From: Isoptericola croceus
GTDB taxonomy: Bacteria; Actinomycetota; Actinomycetes; Actinomycetales; Cellulomonadaceae
Assembly (NCBI RefSeq): GCF_029382255.1
Contig: NZ_JARLLG010000001.1
Span: 806,001 to 870,000 of the forward strand
Length of the DNA stretch: 64,000 nt
Direction of reading: 5' to 3'
Shown here piece after piece: positions 52,078 through 62,328 of the stretch; the stretch's first letter is position 1, and the number at the start of each line of letters is the position of its first letter. Position numbers and translations under genes: made by a program. Under the pieces are notes generated by a model. It saw nothing but the letters and a program-made list of their open reading frames with translations, had not been told where the DNA came from and did no database searches.

Positions 52078-53193
52078 ATGACCTCCTCGCGACCGGCCCA
52101 GGACTCGGGCGGGTCACGCCCGTCCGGCCCCGGGCTCGCCGTCGCGGCCGTCGCCCGGCGTCTCGGAGTCGCCCCGGCGACGCTGCGCACCTGGGACCGG
52201 AGGTACGGCCTCGGTCCTTCCGGCCGCACGGCGGGCTCGCACCGGCGCTACACCCCGGACGACGTCGCCCGCCTGCTCGTCATGCGGCGGCTGACGCTCG
52301 AGGGCGTCGCGCCCGTCGACGCCGCCCAGGCAGCGCTGGAGGCCGATGTCGAAGAGCTGGACCGTGCCCAGAAGTCCGGGCCGCCGGCGCCGGCGGAATC
52401 CTCCGAGCCCGAGTCCGGATCCTCGTCGACGGCGGACGACAACGCCGCGCGCCCCGGGCGCGCGCACCTGCGTGCCCTGCCCGGCGGGGGGCAGGGCGGG
52501 CACAGCGCCGCTCCCGGGAGCAGCAGCGCGGGCCAGAACGCCTCCGGCAAGGTCTCCGCGGTCGTCGACGCGGCACTCGCCTATGACCAGAGCCGGTGCG
52601 ACGACCTGCTGCGCATCCCCGCGCACGGCGATCCTGCGCTCTGGTGGGCCCACCTCCTCGAGCCGGCCTGGAACCGGGTCGCGGAGCGCACCGTCCTCGC
52701 CGGTCCCGGCGCTGTCCCCGAGGTCGTGCTCGCCACCGCCGCGCTGCACGCGCTGCGCTCCTTCACGGAGGCGTTCGAGCAGGCCGTGGTGCAGAACGGC
52801 GGGCCACCGGCCAACCACCCGAGCCGGATGCGCAACATCGTGCTCATCTTCGCGGCGCCGGACGAGGTCGTGCCGCTCTCCGCTCACGCACTGGCCGCCG
52901 CCCTGACGGCCAAGGGCAAGACGGCGAGGATCGTCACCGGGCCGGCGAGCACCCGGCGCTCGCTTGAGCTCGTCACCATGGTGCGGCCCGCGGCCCTGGT
53001 GCTGGCGACGACGCAGCGGCGACCGGACCTCGACGTCGTCCACGCCGTGCACGAAGGGTTTCCCGACCTGCCGATCTTCGTCGGGCTGCGCCGTGACGAC
53101 GCCGCGACCGAGATCCCGCTCGCTGCCCAGGTGCAGCGCGTGCGGTCCTTCACCGGTCTCCTGCACGAGGTCCTGGCGGTCGTCTCCTCCTGA
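52078..53193 (+). CDS. MerR-family regulator with B12-binding-like C-terminal domain
   Basis: A 371-aa regulator. The MerR DNA-binding domain (about 20-95) has VAAVARRLGVAPATLRTWDR, then RYGLGPSGRTAGSHRRYTPDDVARL. A Ser/Pro/Ala/Gly-rich linker (about 97-160) leads to a helical part and a Rossmann-like part (MRNIVLIFAAPDEVVPLSAHALAA). The order resembles CarH/LitR light sensors, but the cobalamin motif DxHxxG is not visible, so B12 binding is unlikely. It lies between whiB and guaB. Confidence 0.82.
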   Translation: MTSSRPAQDSGGSRPSGPGLAVAAVARRLGVAPATLRTWDRRYGLGPSGRTAGSHRRYTPDDVARLLVMRRLTLEGVAPVDAAQAALEADVEELDRAQKSGPPAPAESSEPESGSSSTADDNAARPGRAHLRALPGGGQGGHSAAPGSSSAGQNASGKVSAVVDAALAYDQSRCDDLLRIPAHGDPALWWAHLLEPAWNRVAERTVLAGPGAVPEVVLATAALHALRSFTEAFEQAVVQNGGPPANHPSRMRNIVLIFAAPDEVVPLSAHALAAALTAKGKTARIVTGPASTRRSLELVTMVRPAALVLATTQRRPDLDVVHAVHEGFPDLPIFVGLRRDDAATEIPLAAQVQRVRSFTGLLHEVLAVVSS

Positions 53194-53239
53194 GCGGCCG
53201 GGTGACGGACGGCACCACCGGAGGTCGTGCCGCGCGCCG

Positions 53240-54769
<1,530 letters not shown>

Positions 54770-54773
54770 GGGT

Positions 54774-55496
54774 TCAACCCGCCACGGGAGGTTCGACCGG
54801 CCAGGCCGTCGAGGCTCCCGGGCCCGGGAGGCCCTTGGTGCGGCGCCACGCGTTGAAGCTCGTCGCCCAGCGGCGGTGGGCGTCCCGCTGCGCCGAGTGC
54901 AGGGCGTCCAGGGCGACCGCCCGCAGCTCCGGGTAGCGGTGCAGCTGGGCGTCGAGGACGTCGAGAGTCGCCAGGACGTCGACGTCGGCACTGTGCAGCT
55001 CGCCCTCACCGACGATCCCGTACAGCTCGACGAGGTCGCCGAGGCGCCGCTTGCCCTGCCGGTAGCGGTCCTGCCACCGGTCGATGACGAGCGGGTCCAG
55101 GACCGGGGACACGGGGCGCCCGAGCCGGTCGGGCAGGGTGGGGAGCCCGTGGCGTACCAGCTCGGCGTCCAGCAGCGTGAGGTCGAACGCGGCGTTGTAC
55201 GCCACGACCGGGACCCCGGCACGGGTGTGCTCGGCCAGCACCGCCGCGATCTCGGCCAGCGCCTGCCCGGGCGGCACGCCGTGGGCACGGGCGTGCTCCG
55301 TCGTCACCCCGTGGATGGCCGCGGCCTCCGCGGGGATCTCCACGCCGGGGTCGATCAACCAGGTGCGCACGTCGGTGGTGGTCGCGGTGCGCAGCACGAC
55401 CGCCGCGGTCACGATGCGGTCTGACCGCACGTCCACCCCGGTGGTCTCCGTGTCGAATCCGAGCAGCGGGCCACCGGTCCAGGTGGTGTCGTCCAT
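54774..55496 (-). CDS. DnaQ-like 3'-5' exonuclease
   Basis: A DEDDh exonuclease domain protein (240 aa). Exo I is LLGFDTETTGVD (Asp15, Glu17), Exo II YNAAFDLTLLDAEL and Exo III HSADVDVLATLDVL. Such single-domain proteins are related to the DNA polymerase III epsilon subunit and to oligoribonuclease-like enzymes. The substrate cannot be told. ATG 55496 is chosen, well downstream of the start of a long open frame. It sits between guaB and guaB3 on the opposite strand. Confidence 0.9.
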   Translation of the reverse strand: MDDTTWTGGPLLGFDTETTGVDVRSDRIVTAAVVLRTATTTDVRTWLIDPGVEIPAEAAAIHGVTTEHARAHGVPPGQALAEIAAVLAEHTRAGVPVVAYNAAFDLTLLDAELVRHGLPTLPDRLGRPVSPVLDPLVIDRWQDRYRQGKRRLGDLVELYGIVGEGELHSADVDVLATLDVLDAQLHRYPELRAVALDALHSAQRDAHRRWATSFNAWRRTKGLPGPGASTAWPVEPPVAG

Positions 55497-55571
55497 CGGG
55501 GTTCCTTCCTCACGTCCTTGCTGCGGACGATGCCACCAGCCACCGACAGCCGGTCCGGCCGTCGCGGCCGG

Positions 55572-55577
55572 TAGGCT
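55572..55577 (+). promoter_or_regulatory. Candidate -10 (TAGGCT) for a leaderless guaB3 mRNA
   Basis: TAGGCT lies 6 bases before the GTG at 55584. No ribosome-binding site and no clear -35 are present. Confidence 0.45.
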
Positions 55578-55583
55578 TGCGGG

Positions 55584-56708
55584 GTGAGCAACGAGATCGA
55601 GATCGGACGTGGCAAGCGCGGTCGCCGCGCGTACTCCTTCGACGACATCGCGGTGGTGCCCTCGCGCCGGACCCGCGACCCGGAGGACGTCTCCACGGAC
55701 TGGCAGATCGACGCCTACCACTTCGACCTGCCGATCCTGGCCGCACCGATGGACTCGGTCATGAGCCCGGACACCGCGGTCGCGCTCGGGAACCACGGTG
55801 GTCTCGGTGTGCTGGACCTCGAGGGCCTGTGGACCCGGTACGAGTCCCCGGAGCCCCTCCTCGCCGAGATCCACGATCTGCCCGCCGACCAGGCGACGCG
55901 TCGCATGCAGGAGATCTACGCCGAGCCGATCAAGCCCGAGCTCATCACCCAGCGGCTCAAGGAGATCCGTGCGGCCGGCGTCACGGTCGCCGGCGCGCTG
56001 TCCCCGCAGCGCACGCAGGAGCACTACCAGACGGTCGTCGACGCCGGCGTCGACCTCTTCGTCATCCGCGGCACGACGGTCTCGGCCGAGCACGTCTCGG
56101 GCAACGCGGAGCCGCTCAACCTCAAGCGGTTCATCTACGAGCTCGACGTGCCCGTCGTGGTCGGCGGCGCCTCGACCTACACCGCGGCCCTGCACCTGAT
56201 GCGCACCGGTGCCGCGGGCGTGCTCGTCGGCTTCGGCGGCGGGGCGGCCCACACCACCCGCGTCAGCCTCGGCATCCACGCCCCGATGGCCACCGCCGTG
56301 TCCGACGTCGCCGCCGCCCGCCGGGACTACCTCGACGAGTCCGGCGGCCGGTACGTGCACGTCATCGCCGACGGCGGGGTCGGCCACTCGGGCGACATCG
56401 TCAAGGCGGTGGCCTGCGGCGCCGACGCCGTCATGCTCGGCGCCGCCCTCGCCCGGGCGTCCGAGGCCCCTGGTCAGGGCTGGCACTGGGGTCCCGAGGC
56501 CCACCACTCGCAGCTTCCGCGCGGCGAGCGGGTCTCCGTGGGCACCGGCGGCACCCTCGAGGAGATCCTCTTCGGGCCGGGCCGCCAGGCGGACGGGACC
56601 ACGAACCTGGTCGGCGCCCTGCGCCGGGCGATGGCCACGACCGGCTACTCCGACCTCAAGGAGTTCCAGCGGGTCGAGGTCGTCATGTCGCCCTACCAGC
56701 CGCGGTGA
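55584..56708 (+). CDS. guaB3: GuaB3-family IMP dehydrogenase-related protein
   Basis: A 374-aa TIM-barrel protein of the GuaB3 group. It begins MSNEIEIGRGKRGRRAYSFD and has DIAVVPSRRTRDPEDVSTDW. It has no CBS domains. The loop that holds the catalytic Cys in IMPDH (GPGSICTTR) reads GFGGGAAHTTR, so His223 replaces Cys. ADGGVGHSGDIVKAVACGADA keeps the phosphate-binding part. Cyanobacterial GuaB3 is reported as an XMP reductase; whether that holds for this actinobacterial form is unknown. Confidence 0.88.
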   Translation: MSNEIEIGRGKRGRRAYSFDDIAVVPSRRTRDPEDVSTDWQIDAYHFDLPILAAPMDSVMSPDTAVALGNHGGLGVLDLEGLWTRYESPEPLLAEIHDLPADQATRRMQEIYAEPIKPELITQRLKEIRAAGVTVAGALSPQRTQEHYQTVVDAGVDLFVIRGTTVSAEHVSGNAEPLNLKRFIYELDVPVVVGGASTYTAALHLMRTGAAGVLVGFGGGAAHTTRVSLGIHAPMATAVSDVAAARRDYLDESGGRYVHVIADGGVGHSGDIVKAVACGADAVMLGAALARASEAPGQGWHWGPEAHHSQLPRGERVSVGTGGTLEEILFGPGRQADGTTNLVGALRRAMATTGYSDLKEFQRVEVVMSPYQPR

Positions 56709-57151
56709 CCGCTCCTGACCTGCAGCAGACGGTCCTGCGGGAGATCACGGACGACGACGTGGCGCAGGTCGTCGCGCTGTGGCGCGAGTGCGACCTGACA
56801 CGGCCGTGGAACGATCCCTACCGCGACATCGCCGACGCGCGGCGCAACCCGACGTCGACGGTGCTCGTCGCTCGCGACGCGGCCTCCGCCGTCGTCGGCT
56901 CGGTCATGGCCGGGTACGAGGGGCACCGCGGGTGGCTCTACTACGTGGCCGTCGCGCCCGGGCTGCAGGGCACGGGCCTGGGGCGACGGCTCGTCGAGGC
57001 CGCCGAGGAGTGGCTGCGGGATGCCGGGGCAAGCAAGGTCATGCTCATGGTGCGCACGACGAACGAGCACGTTCGTGACTTCTACGGGCGGTTGGGCTAC
57101 TCCGTCCAGGACGTCGCCGTCCTCGGTCGATGGATGGACGGGTCGCGCTGA
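56705..57151 (+). CDS. GNAT-family acetyltransferase, YpeA-like
   Basis: A 148-aa acetyltransferase. VVALWRECDLTRPWNDPYRD at the N-terminus and YYVAVAPGLQGTGLGRRLVE (acetyl-CoA loop QGTGLG), then VMLMVRTTNEHVRDFYGRLGY, match the YpeA group. The substrate is unknown. The GTG overlaps the guaB3 stop (GTGA), so the two are co-translated. Confidence 0.87.
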   Translation: MTAPDLQQTVLREITDDDVAQVVALWRECDLTRPWNDPYRDIADARRNPTSTVLVARDAASAVVGSVMAGYEGHRGWLYYVAVAPGLQGTGLGRRLVEAAEEWLRDAGASKVMLMVRTTNEHVRDFYGRLGYSVQDVAVLGRWMDGSR

Positions 57152-57207
57152 GAGCGAACGACACGGACATCTGACGCATCGTTCACCAGGCCGTCACCCG
57201 CGCCGCA

Positions 57208-57213
57208 TAGAGT
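57208..57213 (+). promoter_or_regulatory. Candidate -10 (TAGAGT) for a leaderless gabD2 mRNA
   Basis: TAGAGT lies 7 bases before the ATG at 57221. No ribosome-binding site precedes that start. Confidence 0.45.
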
Positions 57214-57220
57214 GTCGCCC

Positions 57221-58843
57221 ATGGCAACCGCGCACGAGAGCGACGGCGCTCTGGGCGATCTCATCGATCCCGAGCTGCCCTCGTCCACCTACGTCCTCGA
57301 GCCCGAGGTCGTGTCCCCGCTGGTCAGGAGGATCATCACCTCCCACGACGCCGGCACCCACCGCAGCACGTTGCCGTTCACGGGCGCGCCGCTCGCCGCG
57401 GTGCCGCTCTCGAGCCCCGACGACGTCGCCCACGCCGTCGAGCGTGCCCGCACGGCGCAGCACGACTGGGCCGCGACGCCGCTCGCGGACCGCGCCCGGG
57501 TGCTGGACCGGCTCGGATCCCTGGTGCTCGACCGGCAGTCGGAGATCCTCGACCTCATCCAGATGGAGTCCGGCAAGTCGCGGCGCAGCGCCTTCGAGGA
57601 GGTCGCCGACATCGCGCAGACCTGCCGCCACTACGTGGTGCGCGGGTCGCGCTACCTCGCCGACCGCCGCGTGCCGGGCGCGCTGTCCGTCCTGACGGGC
57701 GCTCGGGTGCACCGGCGTCCGGTCGGCGTCGTGGGCGTCATCGCCCCCTGGAACTACCCCCTCACGCTCGCCCTGGCGGAGGCGATCCCCGCGCTGCTGG
57801 CGGGCAACGCCGTCGTGCTCAAGCCTGACCCGCAGACCACCCTCTCGGCGCTGTGGGCCGCGGAGCTCCTCGCCGAGGCCGGGCTGCCCGACGACCTGCT
57901 CGCCGTCGTCGCCGGCGGCGGTGAGGTCGGGTCCGCGCTCGTGGACCACGTCGACCACATCGCGTTCACCGGCTCCACCGCGACGGGCCGCAAGGTCGCG
58001 GCGCGGGCGGGGGAGCGGCTCATCGGCGCCACCCTCGAGCTGGGCGGCAAGAACCCGCTCTACGTGGCTGCCGACGCGGACCTCGAGGCCACCGTGCCTG
58101 GTGTGGTGCGGGCATGCTTCTCCAACGCCGGGCAGCTCTGCATGTCGATCGAGCGCCTCGTGCTGCACGAGCGCATCGCCGACGAGTTCCTGGAGCGGTT
58201 CGTCCCCGCGGTGCGCGGGCTCGCGCTCGGCGCAGGCCTCGACTACACGGCCGACGTCGGGTCGCTGGTCTCCGGCGCCCAGCTCGAGAAGGTCGTCGCC
58301 CACGTCGACGACGCCCTGGCCCTTGGCGCGCGGGCGCTCGCCGGCGGTGTGCACCGCTCCGACGTCGGCCCGTACTTCTACGCGCCCACCGTGCTCGACG
58401 ACGTCCCCGAGCACGCCGTCTGCCTGCGCGAGGAGACGTTCGGCCCGGTCGTGTCCGTCTCGCGGGTCGCCAGCGACGACGAGGCCGTGCGTGTCATGAA
58501 CGACAGCGAGTTCGGGCTCAACGCGTCCGTCTGGTCGCGGGACGTGGCACGGGCCCGGGGCATCGCGGCGCGGGTCCAGGCGGGCACGGTCGTGATCAAC
58601 GACGGCTACTCGCAGGCCTGGGGGTCCGCGGCGGCACCGATGGGTGGCATGAAGGCCTCCGGTCTGGGGCGCCGGCACGGACGCGAGGCCGTCGAGGCGG
58701 TCACCGAGACGCAGAGCGTCGTGGCCCAGCGCGGGCTGAGCGCAGGCTTCTCCCTGGACACTCTCTATGCCCTCGGTGGGGACGTGCCGAGCAAGGCTCT
58801 CACCGAGGCGATGCGGGTCATGCGGCGGCTGCGCCTGCCCTGA
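57221..58843 (+). CDS. gabD2: Succinate-semialdehyde dehydrogenase
   Basis: An NAD(P)-dependent aldehyde dehydrogenase (540 aa) that closely follows actinobacterial GabD2, which oxidises succinate semialdehyde to succinate in the GABA/2-oxoglutarate bypass. PWNYPLTLALAEAIPALLAG binds the cofactor, the general base Glu is in GATLELGGKNPLYV, and the nucleophile Cys is in FSNAGQLCMSIERLV. ATG 57221 fits the -10 position; a GTG at 57212 is also in frame. Confidence 0.9.
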   Translation: MATAHESDGALGDLIDPELPSSTYVLEPEVVSPLVRRIITSHDAGTHRSTLPFTGAPLAAVPLSSPDDVAHAVERARTAQHDWAATPLADRARVLDRLGSLVLDRQSEILDLIQMESGKSRRSAFEEVADIAQTCRHYVVRGSRYLADRRVPGALSVLTGARVHRRPVGVVGVIAPWNYPLTLALAEAIPALLAGNAVVLKPDPQTTLSALWAAELLAEAGLPDDLLAVVAGGGEVGSALVDHVDHIAFTGSTATGRKVAARAGERLIGATLELGGKNPLYVAADADLEATVPGVVRACFSNAGQLCMSIERLVLHERIADEFLERFVPAVRGLALGAGLDYTADVGSLVSGAQLEKVVAHVDDALALGARALAGGVHRSDVGPYFYAPTVLDDVPEHAVCLREETFGPVVSVSRVASDDEAVRVMNDSEFGLNASVWSRDVARARGIAARVQAGTVVINDGYSQAWGSAAAPMGGMKASGLGRRHGREAVEAVTETQSVVAQRGLSAGFSLDTLYALGGDVPSKALTEAMRVMRRLRLP

Positions 58844-59458
58844 TCAGAGCACCTCGCGCGCTGCCGCCCGCCACGAGGCGGGGATCTCCCGGAACCGCCA
58901 CCACGCGGCCTGCACCGGTGTGACGCTCGCGGCGGAGACGCCGAGCCCGCTGGGTCGGATCCCCGCCCGGTCGCAGGAGAACAGGGCGCGGCGCAGGTGG
59001 TAGTCCTGCGTGACGACGACGGCGGTGCGCACCCCGTACTCCTCCCGCGCCCGGCGGCAGGTCGCCGTCGTGTCGAACCCCTCGCGGTCCAGGACGAGCA
59101 CGTCGGCGGGCACTCCGCGGTCGAGGATCCAGTCCCGCATCGCGGCCGGCTCGTCGTAGGGCGTGCCGTCGGCGCGGTCCGCCCCGTCGCCGGAGAGGAT
59201 CACGCGCGTCGCGGCGCCGGCGGCCCACAGCTCCGCGGCGGCCTCGACCCTGCGGCGCAGGTAGGTCGACGGCGTGCCGTCGGGGCGCAGCCCGGCACCG
59301 AGCACCACGATCGCGTCGACCGGTGTGCCGGCCGCCTCCTCCACGGAGGCGCGGACCCGGCTGTGCCCGGTGCCCTGGACCCAGGCGACCGGCACGACGA
59401 GGGCCAGGAGGAGTGCGGCAGCACCGAAGCCGAGCAGGCGGCGCGAGGGTCGGGTCAC
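58844..59458 (-). CDS. YdcF/SanA-like DUF218 membrane protein
   Basis: A 204-aa protein with one N-terminal membrane segment (LLGFGAAALLLALVVPVAWV) and an extracytoplasmic DUF218 domain: VDAIVVLGAGLRPDGTPSTY, VILSGDG, DYHLRRALFSCDRAG. SanA in Escherichia coli affects vancomycin permeability at high temperature; the biochemistry is unknown. The GTG start at 59458 gives the normal length. It ends 1 base after the gabD2 stop, tail to tail. Confidence 0.87.
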   Translation of the reverse strand: MTRPSRRLLGFGAAALLLALVVPVAWVQGTGHSRVRASVEEAAGTPVDAIVVLGAGLRPDGTPSTYLRRRVEAAAELWAAGAATRVILSGDGADRADGTPYDEPAAMRDWILDRGVPADVLVLDREGFDTTATCRRAREEYGVRTAVVVTQDYHLRRALFSCDRAGIRPSGLGVSAASVTPVQAAWWRFREIPASWRAAAREVL

Positions 59459-59469
59459 GAGGTCGAACG

Positions 59470-60675
59470 CTACTGGGCGGCACGCAGCCCGGCGAACCCG
59501 GCGCGGCGATGCAGGATCGCCGTCCACCCCGCCCCCACGAGAGCCACGGCAGCCGCGACGACGAAGGCCGTCGGGATGCCGGCCGCCCCGGCGACCAGCC
59601 CGAGCATGATCGGTCCGCCTCCGAGGCCGAGGTCGAGGGCGATCGATGCCGTCGCCGACGCCGCGCCGCGCTCGGACGGCCGGGCCGTCGCGAACACCGC
59701 TGCGAAGAAGGCCGGTGTGCTGAACGTGACGCCGAGCGCCAGGACGACCGCGCCGAGGACGAGTCCGACTGTCGTGGGGATCGCGGCCATCACCACCAGT
59801 CCGGCCGCGATCAGGCACAGCGCAGCCGCGCCGAGCGCGAGCGGCGGGAACCTGTCGGGAATCCGGGCGAAGGCGATCCGGCACACCACGACGACCGCGC
59901 CGTAGGCGGCCAGCGGCACGCCGGTCGCGACCATCCGAAGATCTGCTGCGTGCAGCGCGGCGAACGCCAGGAACCCTCCCATGGCGACGATCGAGGCCAG
60001 CAGGCCCAGGGTCGGGGCGATGGCCCCGCGATGGATCAGCGCGGAGGGCTCCGCGTCGGCTGCTGCGGGGTCGCGCGTCTCGCCGATGGTGAGTACGACC
60101 GCTGCGGCGACCAGCGCCAGGACGGCGGCGCCGTACCAGGCCCCGGTGAATCCCCAGACGGCGATGAGCAGGCCGCCGAGCAAGGGCCCGCCCGTGATGC
60201 CCAGGTAGAGGCCCAGCGAGTTGTAGCTGAGCGCCTCGCCCAACCTCTTTGGGGGAGCGATGTCGACCAGGGCGGCGAACCCGGCGACGAAGAAGGCTGC
60301 CTCACCGACGCCGGCCAGGAGCCTGATGCCCACCACCAGGGCCAACGACTCGACGTGCGCGGTCGCGACCATGCCGACCGCGCACAGCAGCGCTCCGCAG
60401 AGCAGGAGCGGCCGACGTCCGATCGTGTCGGCGAGGCGCCCGGCCAGGGGCCGCAGGATCAGTGCGGTGATCGCGAAGGCGCCGAACGCGAGTCCTGCCC
60501 CGGCGGTGCCCGCGCCGACCGGTCCGGTGACGTAGAGCGGCAGAGCCAGGATCGACACGCCGACGGCGGTGAAGTAGGCGAGATCCGCGACCGCCAGACC
60601 GACGAAGGCCGGGGTCAGCAGGCGTTCCCGGGCCGGTGCGGAGCCTGTCGAGGAGAGCGGGGTCGATGTGGTCAT
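59470..60675 (-). CDS. MFS transporter
   Basis: A 12-segment major facilitator (401 aa), probably an effluxer. The loop 2-3 motif A appears as RPLAGRLADTIGRRPLLL, and GVGEAAFFVAGFAALVDIAP with GITGGPLLGGLLIAVWGFTG resembles drug-proton antiporters. The substrate is unknown. It starts 47 bases after the stop of the HD-GYP/LuxR gene on the same strand, with a short dyad between. Confidence 0.87.
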   Translation of the reverse strand: MTTSTPLSSTGSAPARERLLTPAFVGLAVADLAYFTAVGVSILALPLYVTGPVGAGTAGAGLAFGAFAITALILRPLAGRLADTIGRRPLLLCGALLCAVGMVATAHVESLALVVGIRLLAGVGEAAFFVAGFAALVDIAPPKRLGEALSYNSLGLYLGITGGPLLGGLLIAVWGFTGAWYGAAVLALVAAAVVLTIGETRDPAAADAEPSALIHRGAIAPTLGLLASIVAMGGFLAFAALHAADLRMVATGVPLAAYGAVVVVCRIAFARIPDRFPPLALGAAALCLIAAGLVVMAAIPTTVGLVLGAVVLALGVTFSTPAFFAAVFATARPSERGAASATASIALDLGLGGGPIMLGLVAGAAGIPTAFVVAAAVALVGAGWTAILHRRAGFAGLRAAQ

Positions 60676-60711
60676 ACCGCCAGGTTCGTCGCCGGGCGGC
60701 CAGCAGGGATG

Positions 60712-60723
60712 GGTAGACCTACC
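60712..60723. promoter_or_regulatory. Short dyad upstream of the MFS gene
   Basis: GGTAG (60712-60716) and CTACC (60719-60723) are inverted around AC, just before the MFS start region. It may be an operator, but at 12 bases it is weak evidence. Confidence 0.3.
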
Positions 60724-62252
60724 TATCTTCGTGTCAGCAGGCCGTGCTCCATCGCGTACAGGGCGGCGGCAGCACGGGTGGACGCGCCGATCTTGAGGTA
60801 GACGTCCTGCACGTGGTGCTCAGCGGTCCGCCGCGCGATCACGAGGGTGTCGGCGATCTGCTGGTTGGAGAACCCGCCCGCGACCAGCCGGAGGACCTCG
60901 ACCTGGCGGTCCGTGAGTCCGTCCGGATGCCCCGGGCGGACGTGCGCCCGATGGCCGGCGGCATCGAGCACGGCCTCGACCGCCTCGCCGTCGAGCCGTC
61001 CGGCGCGCGCGGAGTCCCGCAGGTGGTTCGCAGCCTCCTGGGAGGTGGACCGTCCCCTGCCCGGCCGGTCCTCGAGGAGCGTGCAGTAGGCGTCTGCCGC
61101 TGCGAGGACGCGGGAGGGCAGGGCGATCCGGTCACCGGTGAGCCCACGGTGGTACCCGCTCCCGTCGCAGCACTCGTGGTGCTGACCGGCGAGCAGGGCC
61201 ACGTCGGCCAGCTCGGGGATGCGGGCGAGGATGCGTTCGGAGTGGTAGGGGTGCAGCCGGGTCTGGTCGCGCTCCGTGGTGCTCAGAGATTCGGCCTTCG
61301 ACCAGAGGCGGCTCGGGACGGCGACCCGGCCGATGTCGTGCAGATGGCCTGCGATGCGTACCGTCCGCACGGCCGCGCCGAGCCCGAGCCGTGCGGCGGC
61401 CGCGGCCCCGAGGCCGGCGACCGTCGTCGAGTGGCTCTGCAGGCAGGGTGCCTTCAGGTCGACGAGGTCGCCGAACGTGCGCGCCACCGCTTCCAGCTCC
61501 GAGTGGTCCACCCGTCGCACCGGGTCGGGTTCGCCGTCGAGGACCGCTTCGAAGGGATCGACGTCGGCGATGCCGTCGAGCAGGTCGTCGGCGTGCGTGA
61601 GGAACGAGCCGGCGATATCCGGGTCCAGGTGGGTGCCTGCACGGCGCCGGACCTCCGCGAGCGCGAGCCCTGGACCGGCGGAGAGGAGGAACAGCACAGC
61701 GACGGAGGCGACGTGCATCACTCGGGTGGGCAGCGGTATCTCGGGGCCGGAGAGCGGTGGGTGCCCGCTGCCGTTCCACATCGAGGTGGTGGTGGCGAGG
61801 CACTCCTGGACGGGTGCTGCCAGCCCCAGCCGACGAGATGCCTCCCGGGCCACCTCGCAGGTCGCGACGGGCGCCTCGGCGTCGACCGACCGGAGGTGGC
61901 GGGCCGTCGCCGCCATCGCGCTGAGCCGGGACCGTCCGGTCGCGGCGGCCAGGCCGGGGACCCAGACCCGGAAGAAGTCGCGCGGATCCGACTCGTCCAT
62001 GCGCAGGGCGAGCCGGGTGACGGCGATGTCGTCTCCCAGCCCCTGGGAGAGCTCGTGTGCGTACGCGGTGCAGCCGAGGTGCTGGAGCAGCGAGGCGTAG
62101 AGGACCTCGCGCACCGTGTCGTCGTCACAGCCGATCGTCCGGGCCAGTCGGGTCGCGACCACGCACCGGCGCAGGGACTCGTCGGTCGCTGAGCCGGTGC
62201 CGAGGTCGGTGACCGCGGCGAGCCCTCCGAGCAGGCTGAGCAGACGGAACAC
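60723..62252 (-). CDS. HD-GYP-like phosphohydrolase fused to LuxR-type HTH
   Basis: A 509-aa protein. The first half resembles a degenerate HD domain (ASLLQHLGCTAYAHE; TRVMHVASVAVLFLLSAGPG). The second has clear HD-GYP features: GHLHDIGRVAVPSRLWSKAE, HPYHSERILARIPELADVAL, GQHHECCDGSGYHRGLTGDR. The last 60 residues are a LuxR HTH: LTDRQVEVLRLVAGGFSNQQ, IADTLVIARRTAEHHVQDVY. HD-GYP domains can hydrolyse cyclic di-GMP, so this could join second-messenger sensing to DNA binding in one chain. GTG 62252 is the likely start. Confidence 0.83.
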   Translation of the reverse strand: MFRLLSLLGGLAAVTDLGTGSATDESLRRCVVATRLARTIGCDDDTVREVLYASLLQHLGCTAYAHELSQGLGDDIAVTRLALRMDESDPRDFFRVWVPGLAAATGRSRLSAMAATARHLRSVDAEAPVATCEVAREASRRLGLAAPVQECLATTTSMWNGSGHPPLSGPEIPLPTRVMHVASVAVLFLLSAGPGLALAEVRRRAGTHLDPDIAGSFLTHADDLLDGIADVDPFEAVLDGEPDPVRRVDHSELEAVARTFGDLVDLKAPCLQSHSTTVAGLGAAAAARLGLGAAVRTVRIAGHLHDIGRVAVPSRLWSKAESLSTTERDQTRLHPYHSERILARIPELADVALLAGQHHECCDGSGYHRGLTGDRIALPSRVLAAADAYCTLLEDRPGRGRSTSQEAANHLRDSARAGRLDGEAVEAVLDAAGHRAHVRPGHPDGLTDRQVEVLRLVAGGFSNQQIADTLVIARRTAEHHVQDVYLKIGASTRAAAALYAMEHGLLTRR

Positions 62253-62328
62253 ATGACCACAGTGGCACCGTCGCCGGGCGGGCGCCATCCTCGCGGGGGT
62301 GTCCGCCGGGTGGTTCGCCCCGGTGGTT

